Positions 21,305 through 32,164 of a stretch of 64,000 nucleotides of DNA are shown one piece after another; the stretch's first letter is position 1, and each line of letters begins with the position of its first letter. The translations under genes were made by a program, and so were the position numbers. The notes beneath the pieces are model-generated. The model saw only the letters and a list, made by a program, of their open reading frames with translations, ran no database searches and was not told the origin of the DNA. Where the stretch lies: positions 26,049,489 to 26,113,488 of the forward strand of contig OY759224.1 of the NCBI GenBank assembly GCA_963662175.1. Reading direction: 5' to 3'. Source of the stretch: Aradus depressus (taxonomy: Eukaryota > Arthropoda > Insecta > Hemiptera > Aradidae).

Positions 21305-21610
21305 CCCCGGGAGTGTAGTGAACCCAGTAAGATAATTTATACCTTTGGATTAGATTTAACATTTTTAAAAAGAAACAAGATGACTTCTCATTATTATCTT
21401 TAGAAGAAATCCAATTGAAATAATTATTAATTGGATTTTTTTTTTAAATACGTGCACTTTATTCAAAATTACATGTCTTGAACTTTCGATATTTTTTTAA
21501 GGGCCCATTTCGGACACTACTGTAGAAATCAAAATCTAGTAGGAGGACCAGCTACAATTTCTACAGGAAATGTGGTAATTTTATTATTTAATTATATTTA
21601 ATATTTATTA
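21305..21610 (+). repeat. FAM-2 interspersed repeat, 3' part
   Basis: CCTTTGGATTAGATTTAA, ACGTGCACTTTATTC, GGGCCCATTTCGGACACTAC and AGGAAATGTGG as in the other copies. Confidence 0.5.
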
Positions 21611-21724
21611 TTAATTTTATTATTTCAATGATTGATTATTATTTTATTTCAAATTTAAAACATTACATTTTTTAATTTATCACAAGATACAGAAGCCCCT
21701 ATGTAAATGAACTATAGAGTTAGT

Positions 21725-21975
21725 TCATTATTTTTAATGAGTCATGCCCGCACATTATCACCTACTACCAGAGCGCTCTTTCGTCGCTCTGTTGGAAATG
21801 AGCCTGACTACTCTAGGATTTGTAAATTTTGCCTACCTATGTTTGTTAAACTAGGTTAAGGGTCTTAAACGAGTAACTGACATTCGAGCAAGACCATCGA
21901 CTAATGTCCTATCCAAAGGACGGCGTGCTCCCAGATAAAAACCCGAAGCTCAATAAGCACACAACCTCTGAACTA
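21725..21975 (-). repeat. SINE family 1, degenerate
   Basis: TGAGTCATGCCCGCACATTAT through CCAGAGCGCTCTTTCGTC, TTAAACGAGTAACTGACATT and CCAAAGGACGGCGTGCTC to a decayed head. Box B is lost. Confidence 0.65.
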
Positions 21976-22314
21976 TACATTTTTAGCTGGTCGATTGGTT
22001 TTCATGACAGAAATAATTTTTCTTTTGAGATCATGACGGATTAAGCCCCCAAATTTAAAATGTATGCAGTTTTAAGCGTATAATTAAACTGTAACAATGG
22101 CATTGAAATATGTAGGATATGTAATTATGTCTGGGGATGTCTTGTTTATTGAAGAATTTTTTATGTGTTAAGAGATAAAAGATAAAATGTATTTACTCAC
22201 AAGAACAAACAACAATGGAACTAAGATATGAACAGATATGAACAAAATTTCTGACAGCAATAATTATTTTTAGTTCAACAAAAAACACCTCAAGGAAACA
22301 AACAAAAACCTTTT

Positions 22315-22487
22315 ATTTGTTTTTAATTTTTTATAATAACTGCCGTAATGAATGTATCGACACAAAATTTTATATGTAAATGCAAAACTCCATAAGGACG
22401 ACATTAATTTTCAGCGGAATCTGCCGAAGGATGGAGTCAACTCAAAAACCACAATAACAACCGTTGTAATAAATGTATCGACATGGA
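22315..22487 (-). repeat. FAM-1, split by Jockey insertion (left part)
   Basis: Two reverse subrepeats (AATGAATGTATCGACACAAAA; AATAAATGTATCGACATGGAA). Continues at 23389. Confidence 0.6.
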
Positions 22488-22498
22488 ATTTCATATTT

Positions 22499-23377
22499 TT
22501 TTTTTTTATTTACAAATAGCTATTTACAACTGTATACACATAAATACAACAAGCAAATGTGCTAATAAAGAGGTAATGGCAATGTCAAAATGTCATGAGG
22601 GGAGAAATCACCCAGTGGTGACACTCCCTAGTCACTGTTTTTCTCTCGCTTTTGGCTAATCACTGTCACTGTTTCTGATCAGGAGATCTCTAGGCCATTG
22701 ACGCTTAAGCCGTCGTTGGGGAAGTATGGCAGAATGGAGGGCACGGACTAGAGGATTATTGTGGGAACTAAGAAGGGAAAATAATTTTTTATATTTGGAT
22801 TTAGCGACTTCAGTAATGAAAGATACGTTATGGTCAGTGTGTAGGGTTTTGTTGGAGACGTAGTAAGGAGCATTGGCTATTGTACGAAGGATTTTGGATT
22901 GAAGGGATTGGATGCGCTGGAGATTGGAAGCCTTGGCAGAACCCCAGAGTTCAAGTCCGTAAGTCCACATAGGTTTGAGTATTGAGTTGTATATAAGTCG
23001 TTTTGTTGTCAAAGTTAGTTTGGATCTTTTGTCTAGTAGTCTTAGTAGAAGTTTATAACGTCTGTTCATTTCTTGTCTTTTCAGTCTCGTGTGAGGATTC
23101 CAAGTTAGTCGTTTGTCGAGTATGAGGCCTAGATAGCGGACTTCGTTTTTTAAAGGGATGGGATTTTTGTTAAGGTACAGTGGAGGGCAGGTATATTTTC
23201 GACGAAGGGTGAAGACGATGTGAACTGATTTTGTGTTGTTCACCTTCACTCTCCACTTTTTGTACCAGGACTGAAGGGTTATCAGGTGTTCTTGTAGGTG
23301 TCTGGATGATAGGACAGGGTCGGGATGAGGAGAGAGGATTGCAGTATCATCTGCAAAGGTGTTGATGGATGGGTGGG
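22499..23377 (-). mobile_element. Jockey-clade LINE, 5'-truncated, with 11-bp target duplication
   Basis: Target duplication ATTTCATATTT at 22488-22498 and 23378-23388. Read on the minus strand it begins inside the reverse transcriptase just before the catalytic FADD motif, runs to the ORF end, has a 3' UTR of about 130 bp and ends in a poly(A) run (plus-strand T run, 22495-22507). It sits inside a FAM-1 copy. Confidence 0.9.
22656..23377 (-). pseudogene. Reverse transcriptase C-terminal part (Jockey clade)
   Basis: An open frame of about 240 codons inside the truncated LINE. It has the catalytic TFADDTAIL motif at its start, the YLGLILDKRLTW block, then the thumb/C-terminal helices ending [10 protein letters not shown]. 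Fingers, first palm motifs and the endonuclease are missing by 5' truncation. No stop or frameshift interrupts it, so the insertion is young. The codons before the motif (LNIKSYYPHKV) are read-through into FAM-1 flank. Confidence 0.88.
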
Positions 23378-23388
23378 ATTTCATATTT

Positions 23389-23690
23389 AAAATCAAAACC
23401 TTATGGGGATAATAACTTTTAATATTCAGCAAAATCGACCAAAGGGAAGGACGTGATTAGAGGGGAGACGTAACACGAAATTTGAATAACTGCGATGTAA
23501 TTAATTTATCGACACAAAAAAAATGTTAGTCAACTATTGATTATTAGCGCAAACCATCGGTTTTGGAGAGAATTACTATTTAATTAATTCGTTCTGAGAA
23601 AAACATGAAATTTCGGTGGAAACCCAACATCGAATTTCTGACCGATTACATAACTTACCCTATACTTCGTGTATCTGGGGGAATAATATC
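23389..23690. repeat. FAM-1, right part after Jockey insertion
   Basis: TAAAATCAAAACCTTATGGGG, CAAAATCGACCAAAGGGAAG, then a forward right-end (GAATTTCTGACCGATTACATA, CTTCGTGTATCTGGGGG). Confidence 0.55.
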
Positions 23691-23984
23691 GGTAAGCAGC
23701 CTGACTGACTGAGGGAAGGGCTGCCCCTTTTTGTCCTTAGCTGAGGACAGTAGTCTACCCAAACCAGGTAGAGAAACTTTAGAATGTACCTCTGAAATAG
23801 ACCGGCAAAAGTTCTTATCCGAAGAATAGAAACACGCTCTCCTTCGAAAAACATTCAGGCTAAAAATCCATAGAAGTAGAGGGGAAGTTATGTAAAAGGC
23901 AGAATTTTGATGTTGAATTAGCACCGGTATTTCCTGTTTTCCGACCACTTGATTTCAATGTGTCTGTGAACACGATAACTCAAC

Positions 23985-25022
23985 ATATTGAAGAATATAT
24001 CATATAATAGTGTAAATTATATTCTACATATTCGTTTTATACTCAACATATCGAAGAATATATCAATAATAGAGTATAGTATATTTTCTACATAACGTTT
24101 TATAATCTAAATATGAAAAGAATATATCATGTAATAGAGTTGTTGTACTCTACATATCGAAGAATATACCGTCATAGAGTATATTATACTGTATATACAT
24201 ATTCGTTTTATACTCAAGATATCGAAGAATATATCAAAAGAGTATATTATAGTCTACATAATCGTTTTATAATCTAAATATCAAAGAATATGTCATGTAA
24301 TACGAGTATATTATACTGTATATACATATTCGTTTTATACTCAAGATATTGAAGAGAGAAATAGAGTAGGTATATTATATTCTACATAATCGTTTTATAA
24401 TCTAAATATCAAAGAATATATCATGTAATAGAGTATATTATACTGTATATACATATTCGTTTTATATTCAAGATATCGAAGAATATATCAATAATAGAGT
24501 ATATTATATTCTACATAATCGTTTTATAATATAAATATCAAGGAATACATCATGTAATAGAGTATATTATATGTTGTACTCTACATATCGAAGAATATAC
24601 CATGTAATAAAGTACATTATACTCTACATATTCGTTTGATACTCTACATATCAGAGAATATGTAATATGTCATGCAATGGTATCTTATACCTTATGCTCT
24701 ACATATCGAAGAATATAAGATGTAATAGAGTATATAATATGTTGTACTCTTACATATCTAAGAATATACCATGTAATAGAGTATATTATATGTTGTACTC
24801 TACATATCGAAGAATGTACCATGTAATAGTGTATATTATATGTTGTAATCTTACATATCGAAGAATATATCATGTAATAGAGTATATATTATACAGTACA
24901 TATTCGTGTTATACTCTAAATATCGTATACATATTATACTCTATAGTACCTATATTAATTGAAAGAATAGTATATTATACTCTAGATATATGTTTTATAC
25001 TCTACTTATATGTTTTATAATA
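23985..25022. repeat. AT-rich minisatellite
   Basis: About 20 imperfect units of 45-65 bp, each with GAAGAATATATCATGTAATAG, AGTATATTATA and CTACATATC/TTCGTTTTATA. The final third is included in the 1,038-bp tandem duplication. The Tyr/Ile-rich frames are spurious. Confidence 0.9.
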
Positions 25023-25637
25023 TATTGTTTACCAGAGGGCGCCGGTAGCTCAGTGGTATGCGTGCTTGTCTCCCGACCTAAAGAACGTGGGTTCGAAACC
25101 CGACCGAGGCCCTTAGTTTATTTTATCTGGGAGGTAAAATAAACTTAAGCACGCCGTCCTTCGGATGGGACGTTAAGCGATGGTCCCGAGCCTGTACGAT
25201 GTCAGGTACTCGTTAATGACCTCTGCCCTAGGTGAATAAAAATTTAGGGTAGACAAAATTTAGGACTCCCACAGTAGAGTCGGACTCATGTCCATCAGTG
25301 ATGAAAGAGCGCTCTGGTAGTAGGCGATATGACCTCGTAGTTAAAGCCCAGGCATGAGTCATAATAACTAACTATTTTGTACTATAGTACATTATACTCT
25401 ACATTTTCTCATATATGCATATTATATTGTGCGTTAAGAACCAAACGTGACTACAATCCGTTCAAAATGTATCTTTTTTGTTTCCGAGTTAGTGAACGGT
25501 TAGAAAGACTTGAGCTCATAGAGCACATCCTTTCTGCCCGAGTTGAAGTAGTCAGGGACATTCAACCAAAACAAAAATATATGAAAGAATAACTAATAAG
25601 TTGGTTACCTTCTGAGCTTTGCACATAGAGTTGATGG
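24600..25637. repeat. 1,038-bp tandem duplication, copy 1
   Basis: Same text as 25638-26675, with no difference seen by eye. It contains minisatellite units, a complete SINE family 1, intergenic text and, at its end, the TRIM9 donor and the last exon bases. The breakpoint shares two bases (CC). Confidence 0.9.
25034..25372 (+). repeat. SINE family 1, full-length (duplication copy 1)
   Basis: Box A TAGCTCAGTGG and box B GGTTCGAAACC, then TTTTATCTGGGAGGTAAAAT, GGGACGTTAAGCGATGGTCC, CAGGTACTCGTTAATGACC, CTCTGGTAGTAGGCGATATG and CATAATAACTAACTA. Confidence 0.9.
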
Positions 25638-26675
25638 CCATGTAATAAAGTACATTATACTCTACATATTCGTTTGATACTCTACATATCAGAGAATATG
25701 TAATATGTCATGCAATGGTATCTTATACCTTATGCTCTACATATCGAAGAATATAAGATGTAATAGAGTATATAATATGTTGTACTCTTACATATCTAAG
25801 AATATACCATGTAATAGAGTATATTATATGTTGTACTCTACATATCGAAGAATGTACCATGTAATAGTGTATATTATATGTTGTAATCTTACATATCGAA
25901 GAATATATCATGTAATAGAGTATATATTATACAGTACATATTCGTGTTATACTCTAAATATCGTATACATATTATACTCTATAGTACCTATATTAATTGA
26001 AAGAATAGTATATTATACTCTAGATATATGTTTTATACTCTACTTATATGTTTTATAATATATTGTTTACCAGAGGGCGCCGGTAGCTCAGTGGTATGCG
26101 TGCTTGTCTCCCGACCTAAAGAACGTGGGTTCGAAACCCGACCGAGGCCCTTAGTTTATTTTATCTGGGAGGTAAAATAAACTTAAGCACGCCGTCCTTC
26201 GGATGGGACGTTAAGCGATGGTCCCGAGCCTGTACGATGTCAGGTACTCGTTAATGACCTCTGCCCTAGGTGAATAAAAATTTAGGGTAGACAAAATTTA
26301 GGACTCCCACAGTAGAGTCGGACTCATGTCCATCAGTGATGAAAGAGCGCTCTGGTAGTAGGCGATATGACCTCGTAGTTAAAGCCCAGGCATGAGTCAT
26401 AATAACTAACTATTTTGTACTATAGTACATTATACTCTACATTTTCTCATATATGCATATTATATTGTGCGTTAAGAACCAAACGTGACTACAATCCGTT
26501 CAAAATGTATCTTTTTTGTTTCCGAGTTAGTGAACGGTTAGAAAGACTTGAGCTCATAGAGCACATCCTTTCTGCCCGAGTTGAAGTAGTCAGGGACATT
26601 CAACCAAAACAAAAATATATGAAAGAATAACTAATAAGTTGGTTACCTTCTGAGCTTTGCACATAGAGTTGATGG
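25638..26675. repeat. 1,038-bp tandem duplication, copy 2
   Basis: Contiguous with the rest of the TRIM9 exon, so this copy holds the functional donor. In copy 1 the exon text stops after about 31 bases at GATGGCC. Confidence 0.9.
26072..26410 (+). repeat. SINE family 1, full-length (duplication copy 2)
   Basis: Same sequence as 25034-25372; it arose by segmental duplication, not by retroposition. Confidence 0.9.
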
Positions 26676-27372
26676 CCTGAACGTCGTGGCTGGCGTGTCT
26701 CACATCCCGGCAGTGGGCACAGACGGGCTGTTTACACAACATGCAGTAGTAAGACAACAGTTCCTCTGTGTGATCCCCGCATAAAACCTCCTTAGAAGCC
26801 TCCCTCACGCGGAGCGCCGAACGACCTGGACTCGTCAGATTGTGTTTGGCGAGTCCACCGCGTGCCGGATGACAATTCTCCCGACATTCGTCACAGTAGA
26901 GCACTTCGCACTGTTCGCACAGGACAGTCGCTGCACGAGCTGGTTCTTTGCATAATTCACACTTAGGAATGAGTTCCTTTGATTCGCCATACTTGTCAAC
27001 AATATTTTGCATTGCTTTATACTTTGGAAGGTTGTTTGCACCATTTTCATCAAAATAGACAGTTTTGTGACAGACTGGACAGCTGAGAGCGAGTGCAGAA
27101 CTGCTCAATGGTGGGAAAAGTATTCCCTGAATGTTTGGTGTTCCAACATAACTGTTTGGACGACTGGTACAAACGACACCGCTATCTGTCTCACTGAGTA
27201 TAGACAGTTTGTCTACCTCTTCAGCGAGCGGCTCTTGTTGAGCTTGACCATTGTTGGTGGCTGGAGCGGTAAGTCCAAGGGCACAGTTGAGACAGAGTGC
27301 ATGATAGCAGGGCATGAGAACAGGGCTGTTGAAGAGTTGCTTGCAGACAGGACAGCGCAGTTCCTCCTCCAT
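26647..27372 (-). CDS. Trim9: TRIM9-type E3 ubiquitin ligase, first coding exon (partial gene)
   Basis: 242 codons from MEEELRCPVC to SMCKAQK, ending at donor GTAACC. RING cysteines and histidine are C7, C10, C22, H24, C27, C30. After a long acidic/Ser-rich insert typical of TRIM9/TRIM67, the second cysteine pair follows at C98 and C101. B-box 1 is near residues 138-177 (CELC, CEQC, CDEC) and B-box 2 near 198-229 (CGDH, CMLC, CAHC, then H226/H229). Human TRIM9 has the same order and the same DSG-containing insert between the RING halves. The open frame extends 49 codons upstream, but MEEEL aligns with the family start. The coiled coil, COS, FN3 and SPRY parts should lie to the left and were not recognised down to position 1, so the following intron may exceed 26 kb. 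The exon is much richer in G+C than its surroundings. The family acts in neuronal guidance and membrane trafficking. The last 31 exon bases and the donor are repeated at 25599-25639 by a tandem duplication. Confidence 0.9.
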
Positions 27373-27549
27373 GGTTGACCTCTTCGTGAAGCAGGCTCCA
27401 CACACCACACTTGCACTGGACCGACACTGACCTGACCTGACGGGGGCTGGTCTTACACTGAGGAGAGGGGAGAGTTCAGCTCCGTTCCACAGTACACCAA
27501 CAGTCCTGCCACCCCCCACCCTTCATGCTCCCCCCTGCCACCCCCCACC

Positions 27550-27900
27550 TTAGCTTTACCACCTTATTAAAATTCGTGATACTGTAAAATGTTATCCGGA
27601 AAGAGAACAAAAATAATTAAATGATCGCTGAATAACTTATTCAGGAAAAACGACACTTCTCGGGTTCCAATAGATTAGAAACTAGAAAGAAAAACGTACG
27701 AGCCCTCATTACTTCAAAATAGTTATTTCAAATTACAGTAATTTTTCCGTGTCGTTTTACAGGCATTCATAATTTTTGATTTGTGTCACTACTGAAGCGG
27801 GAGAGCGATATATACTTTTTTTTATTTTATTTTATTTTTTTGTGAGTGACCCTGACTTCTTGAGGGTAACCTTTCTCCGTTTTTATTAACAATTATTTCT
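27550..27900. other. TRIM9 5' flank
   Basis: Upstream of the TRIM9 start the DNA is C-rich to about 27560 (CCCCCCACC blocks) and then AT-rich. It is the likely place of 5' UTR and promoter; no TATA box or initiator can be assigned. Confidence 0.35.
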
Positions 27901-27905
27901 ATTTA

Positions 27906-28080
27906 GTGCTATGGACGGCTGTGGACCGGCTCGATGGCTACGGTCCGCAGTCGTCCTTGGTTTTTGGGCGCTTCTTTGCCCCGAACGAGCTCGAGATTCT
28001 TCCCGGAGCAGGGGGCAGTAGGCAGAACCGAACCCCCCGAAGAATCCAAAAACCAAGGACGACTGCGAACCGTAGTTTAG
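27906..28080. repeat. GC-rich repeat with inverted arms
   Basis: CTACGGTCCGCAGTCGTCCT (27936 on) returns inverted at 28046-28078 with two mismatches. The first part equals the repeat at 2925. Confidence 0.55.
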
Positions 28081-28084
28081 TTAA

Positions 28085-28340
28085 CTTATATCTGAATTCT
28101 CATGCTAAATTTTGTGTCCATACATTCATTACATCGGCAGTTATTAAGATTTTTGAGTCGAATCCCCCCTCTCTGATCCCTTCGGCAGTATAACGACAGT
28201 TATTATAGTTTTTGGGTGTAGTTCATTGGAATTTAATGTTTTCTAAACCCCTTTTTCCAAAAATAAAATAAAATATTTCTTGTGTCTGTGGACACGATAA
28301 ATCCCGACATAATGAATGTATCAACACGACATATTATTCG
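28085..28340. repeat. FAM-1 copy
   Basis: GTGTCCATACATTCATTACATC, GGCAGTTATTAAG forward, then GGACACGATAAATCCCGACATAATG and GTATCAACACGAC in reverse form. Confidence 0.5.
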
Positions 28341-28559
28341 TGCATCCACAATATTTGCTGTATCAGACAGACAAACTGATGACTTTGTCTGAACAATAGC
28401 GTTCCATACCTAATGGACCTATCATGTATGTCTGTTGGAGACATAGAGATAATTAGAACTATACAAAGGGATATGTCATGAGAAGGTATCTGAAATGAGC
28501 CCTTCCTACCAACCTTGCAGTTCACATCTACCCACAATGTACGTCCCCACCTCAAATTA

Positions 28560-29485
28560 TTTGTACATGGTAGGATGTGGGTTGCGACGAAAGTCGAATC
28601 AGTGGCGGATACAAGGTAGGGACAGTCGAGTCTGGAGCGTGGCAAGGACATTGTCCAGGAATGGATTGTGGAGAAATGGCAACAGCGGGGGCCACGATCG
28701 TCGGATGGTCGAACGACCCATGCTTATTTTCCGGAAATCTGGCTACGTCTGGACTCTATGTGAATACTGCCTGATCACTCGATGTCATATCAGGTCACGG
28801 AAATTTCAACTCCAAGAGATTGCAGAACCTATGGTCCTCAAAGAGGGCGCCGGTAGCTCAGTGGTATGCGTGCTTGTCTTCTGAGCTCAAGAACGTGAGT
28901 TCGAAACCCGGCAATGGCTCTTAGTTTATTTTTTCTGGGAGGTAAAATAAACTTAAGAAAGCCGTCCTTCGGATGGGACGTTAAGCGATGGTCCCGAACC
29001 TGTACGATGTCAGGTACTCGTTAAAGACCTCTCCCCTAGGTGAATAAAAATTTAGGACTCCCACAGTAGAGTCGGGCTCATGTCCACCAGAGTAACGAAA
29101 GAGTGCTCTGGTAGTAGGCGATATGACCTCCTAGTTAAAGCCCGGGCATGAGTCATAAAACCTAACCAAACCTAACCTATGGTCCTCAAATGTCCGCTGT
29201 ACGACGGGCCTGGGGTGGAGTTGGTACGCGGGACAGGATCGTACTTGTGACTCGACCTATGAAAGCTGGTGACGGAAACCGACTACCCAATATTCAGTCG
29301 ATTTGTCACCTCCTGGTGGAAAAATAAGAAAACACTATGACCCTGCAGGCACGCTGGTGGTCGCCCCCAGCTAGCGAACGCACCACATTTATCCCGAGTT
29401 CGCTCAGCGCGCCAAGGAAATTAAGGTGGGCTGGGAGTGACAGCTTATTGTCGCAGATGGTCGACATCGCTCCTAGCTTACCACA
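28560..29485 (+). pseudogene. R1-like LINE C-terminal remnant, split by a SINE
   Basis: Translating across frameshifts gives DIVQEWIVEKWQQRGPRSSD, GRTTHAYFPEIWLRLDS, then ISGHGNFNSKRLQNLW and LKCPLYDGPGVE. These resemble the region after the reverse transcriptase of R1-group LINEs: W-x-x-R-W, FP, GHG-F and C-P-C-x-GP-E-(V)EH. The SINE at 28843-29173 interrupts it with a 17-bp target duplication. The window is GC-rich relative to neighbours. Confidence 0.55.
28843..29173 (+). repeat. SINE family 1 with 17-bp target duplication and CCTAA-like tail
   Basis: AACCTATGGTCCTCAAA at 28826-28842 is repeated at 29174-29190. Box A is intact; box B is GGTTCGAAACC. The tail reads CATAAAACCTAACC-AAACCT, close to (CCTAA)n. 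Confidence 0.93.
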
Positions 29486-30245
29486 GCAACAAAGAAATAA
29501 TTGTTTTTGTTTTATTTTGAATGATAAATAAAAGAGTTAGGCCCTGATTTCCCCGACTATTTGGCGATGGGTGTCTTGGCCTTCGCCGAAGGACGGCCAC
29601 CAACAAAAAAAAACCTCCCCCCAAGTGCAGAGGCTCATAAGTAAAGAAATGTGCACGTTAAATTGAGAAAGACATCCTAGTGATGCGCAGAGGACTTCTT
29701 GCGGTCTTGCGCACAGACTTTAATGGCGTCAATCGTTTACAGACTGAGACTGTTACTCAACCTGTTACTATTATAATAATATTTCAGTCTTGATTATTAA
29801 TTCATGCGCTTCGTCAAACTAGCCAAAGTCCAAATAGTCGAAAACATAGTTGATTAATTCATCATTGCTGGTGATTCTCAGACGATTTTTTTTTGTTTAT
29901 ACAGAATTTCCCGCAAATGTGCAAAGCACTTTGCAGGTGCTTAAGATACATGGCACTCAAGGGAACTCATTCCCGTGCTCACCTCAGCAAGAATATTAAA
30001 CAGAGCGTTGCCGGGACTGATTGCACTTGAATCTTTAAAACAGGGTGGCAAACCACGGAATGACGTCCTCTGGGATTATGCAGTCTCTTCATAACTGGTA
30101 AGACGCTAGCTAACTGCAATAAGTTATTAAATGCACTTAGAACACAGACTCCAGATGCTCTCAACTCGTTAAGTCCATATTTTATACCAACACTAGATAG
30201 ATTTCAAGAAATTGAAGCTATGGAAGGGGGTACGTCGAAAAACTA
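29486..30245. other. No gene recognised
   Basis: Contains GGCCTTCGCCGAAGGACGGCC, an 18-bp hairpin-forming palindrome around 29580-29600. Otherwise unassigned. Confidence 0.4.
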
Positions 30246-30248
30246 AAT

Positions 30249-30478
30249 ACAGGAGAACCTCTTTAAGTCGAACCTCGATAAGTCGAAAACCTCCAAAACT
30301 CGAAAAAAAGTTTTGTTCCTTTCCCTTCAAACCCCAAAACCTCCATTACTCGAAATCTCAACCCTCTATTAGTCGAAATAATCAGTGAGTCCCTACAAGC
30401 CATTTCGGTACAAAATAGCTATAACTCGAAAAAATAAATTGGACCTCTGTATCTCGAACATAGCAATGTTTTATTTTA
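30249..30478 (+). mobile_element. Tigger/pogo-like terminus fragment
   Basis: TA followed by CAGGAGAACCTCTTTAAGTC, then repeated CTCGAAA/AGTCGAAA motifs, as in subterminal regions of pogo/Tigger elements. No right end or transposase seen. Confidence 0.5.
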
Positions 30479-30489
30479 CAACCGGCAAT

Positions 30490-31205
30490 GTACTTCCCCC
30501 CTTTCTCCGAGACTAAAACTCAATATTTGACTTGCATAGTGCCTTCTGAATCCTTATACTAAATGTATCGATACATTTATTACATAGGCAGTTATTAGGG
30601 TTTAAGTCGAGTCACTCATCCCTTCGACCGATCTTCGCTGAAAATTAATAGGTTCCATCTTTATGGGGTTTTGAATTTAAATAAAAAATCTCTATAGGGA
30701 GGTTATTGGGTATTTTGAGTTGAGTCCCCTCAAATCCTTCTCCCCTTTAGCTGATTCCGCTGAAAATTAATAGAGGTTGTCCTTTGAGGGTTCTAGGTAG
30801 ACTCATTAAAAATTTTTTGTTGATATATTCCTTCTATCGAGAGTTATCGTACGCACAGAGACACACAGACATTTTTTTTTTTTCATTTTTGGGATCAGAA
30901 GGTCGGAAAACATGAAATTCCATTGAAAACCGCATCAAATTTCTGACGTTACTTCATATAAGGGAAGTTATGTAATGTCTATTTTTGATTTAGGTCCCAT
31001 TCTCTGATCCCAAATTTTCATTTTGCCGATTTGTCTGAAAAGTCTTGAATTTTCATATGAAATCGTGTGTTAATACATTCATTGCATCGACAGATATTAG
31101 ACTATTTGGGTTGTCGGCCTTTTCTTTCAGTGGATTTAACTGAAAATTAGTAGATGTTGTCCGTTATAGGCTTCTGAATACTCATATATAAAATTATATA
31201 TCTCT
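30490..31205 (+). repeat. FAM-1, long copy with internal subrepeats
   Basis: Four tandem-like subrepeats, each with a variant of TCGATACATT-ATTACAT-GGCAGTTATTAG and CTGAAAATTAATAG; the right end is TCGGAAAACATGAAATTCC, GGGAAGTTATG. Confidence 0.65.
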
Positions 31206-32164
31206 CATCTGTTATACTATAACTGTCTATTATATCGATGTCGCCCGACTACGATTTTTGCAAATTTTCTGTTTAATGTTTGAAAATAGTTCCAATGATT
31301 CTTCTTGCGAATTTGCTGTTTAGTTAACTTTAAACAACACATACTATAATATACTTTTTCACTCACACTTTTTTTTTTTATTATATTTAATTTTTTTTGT
31401 ATTCGGGTTTTTGTTTAATATTAGTTAATTTATTTTATTTAATTATTTTTAGAACAAACCAATACATAACATATATTTATATATATAACATATAAACATA
31501 ACTAGTTTAATATATTTACCCCCCCCCCCCCCCCCCCCTCACTTTTTTGTATTATATTCATTACTATTGTTACTTTTTCTTCAATCCAATGAAATTTAAA
31601 ATTTGGCATTCTTGCCAATAAAATTAATAGAAATAGCAATGCTAAAAAAAAAAATGCATAATTTATTTTGATTATTTATTAATTAAAACAACCCCGAAAA
31701 CCACAATACTGAAATCATTTATGCTGATAACACTGATTAGAATGTGTATTTAGCTTAAAAATTATCTGTGGCCTTCGAAAGTACATTAAAAACTGTTCTT
31801 TAAAAAATAGTATACTATCAACATTATATCTTTACGTTTTTTTAGCAACCTGAAAACGTTTTATCAAAAGGTACATATTGGGTTATTGCATACACTGCAC
31901 AACATATTGATATAATATTCAAAAGAAATATTTTAAAACTTGTACGTATACTATCATTTCCTCTCCACTTGGTGCTTTGAAAAAGATTTCATTTATTTAG
32001 AAGTGTTGAAAATAATACAATGATAACCTTCGTAATGGTTATACCTGTTATCTGCTCAGGAAAAGTATATAAAATGATTTACAAAATGACTACTTGACGG
32101 AGATTTTTCTGTACAAAAATAATTAATTTATTTAAACTTTTAATGTTCTTTTCAATTATTGATA
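31206..32164. other. Upstream region of L2HGDH
   Basis: AT-rich and free of recognised repeats except a 20-base C run (31519-31538). It probably contains the L2HGDH promoter and 5' UTR; no core element can be named with confidence. Confidence 0.4.
31519..31538. repeat. C homopolymer (20 C)
   Basis: Uninterrupted C run in an AT-rich setting. Confidence 0.95.

Noticed and set aside
24667..25020. 117-codon Tyr/Ile/Cys-rich frame, present twice
   Set aside because: Translation of the AT-rich minisatellite; the second copy is due to the tandem duplication.
24600..26675. CRISPR-like or other regular repeat-spacer array
   Set aside because: Units are contiguous and degenerate without unique spacers, in a eukaryotic genome.
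26835..27427. Several frames on both strands over the TRIM9 exon
   Set aside because: Shadows of the RING/B-box reading frame caused by its high G+C content.
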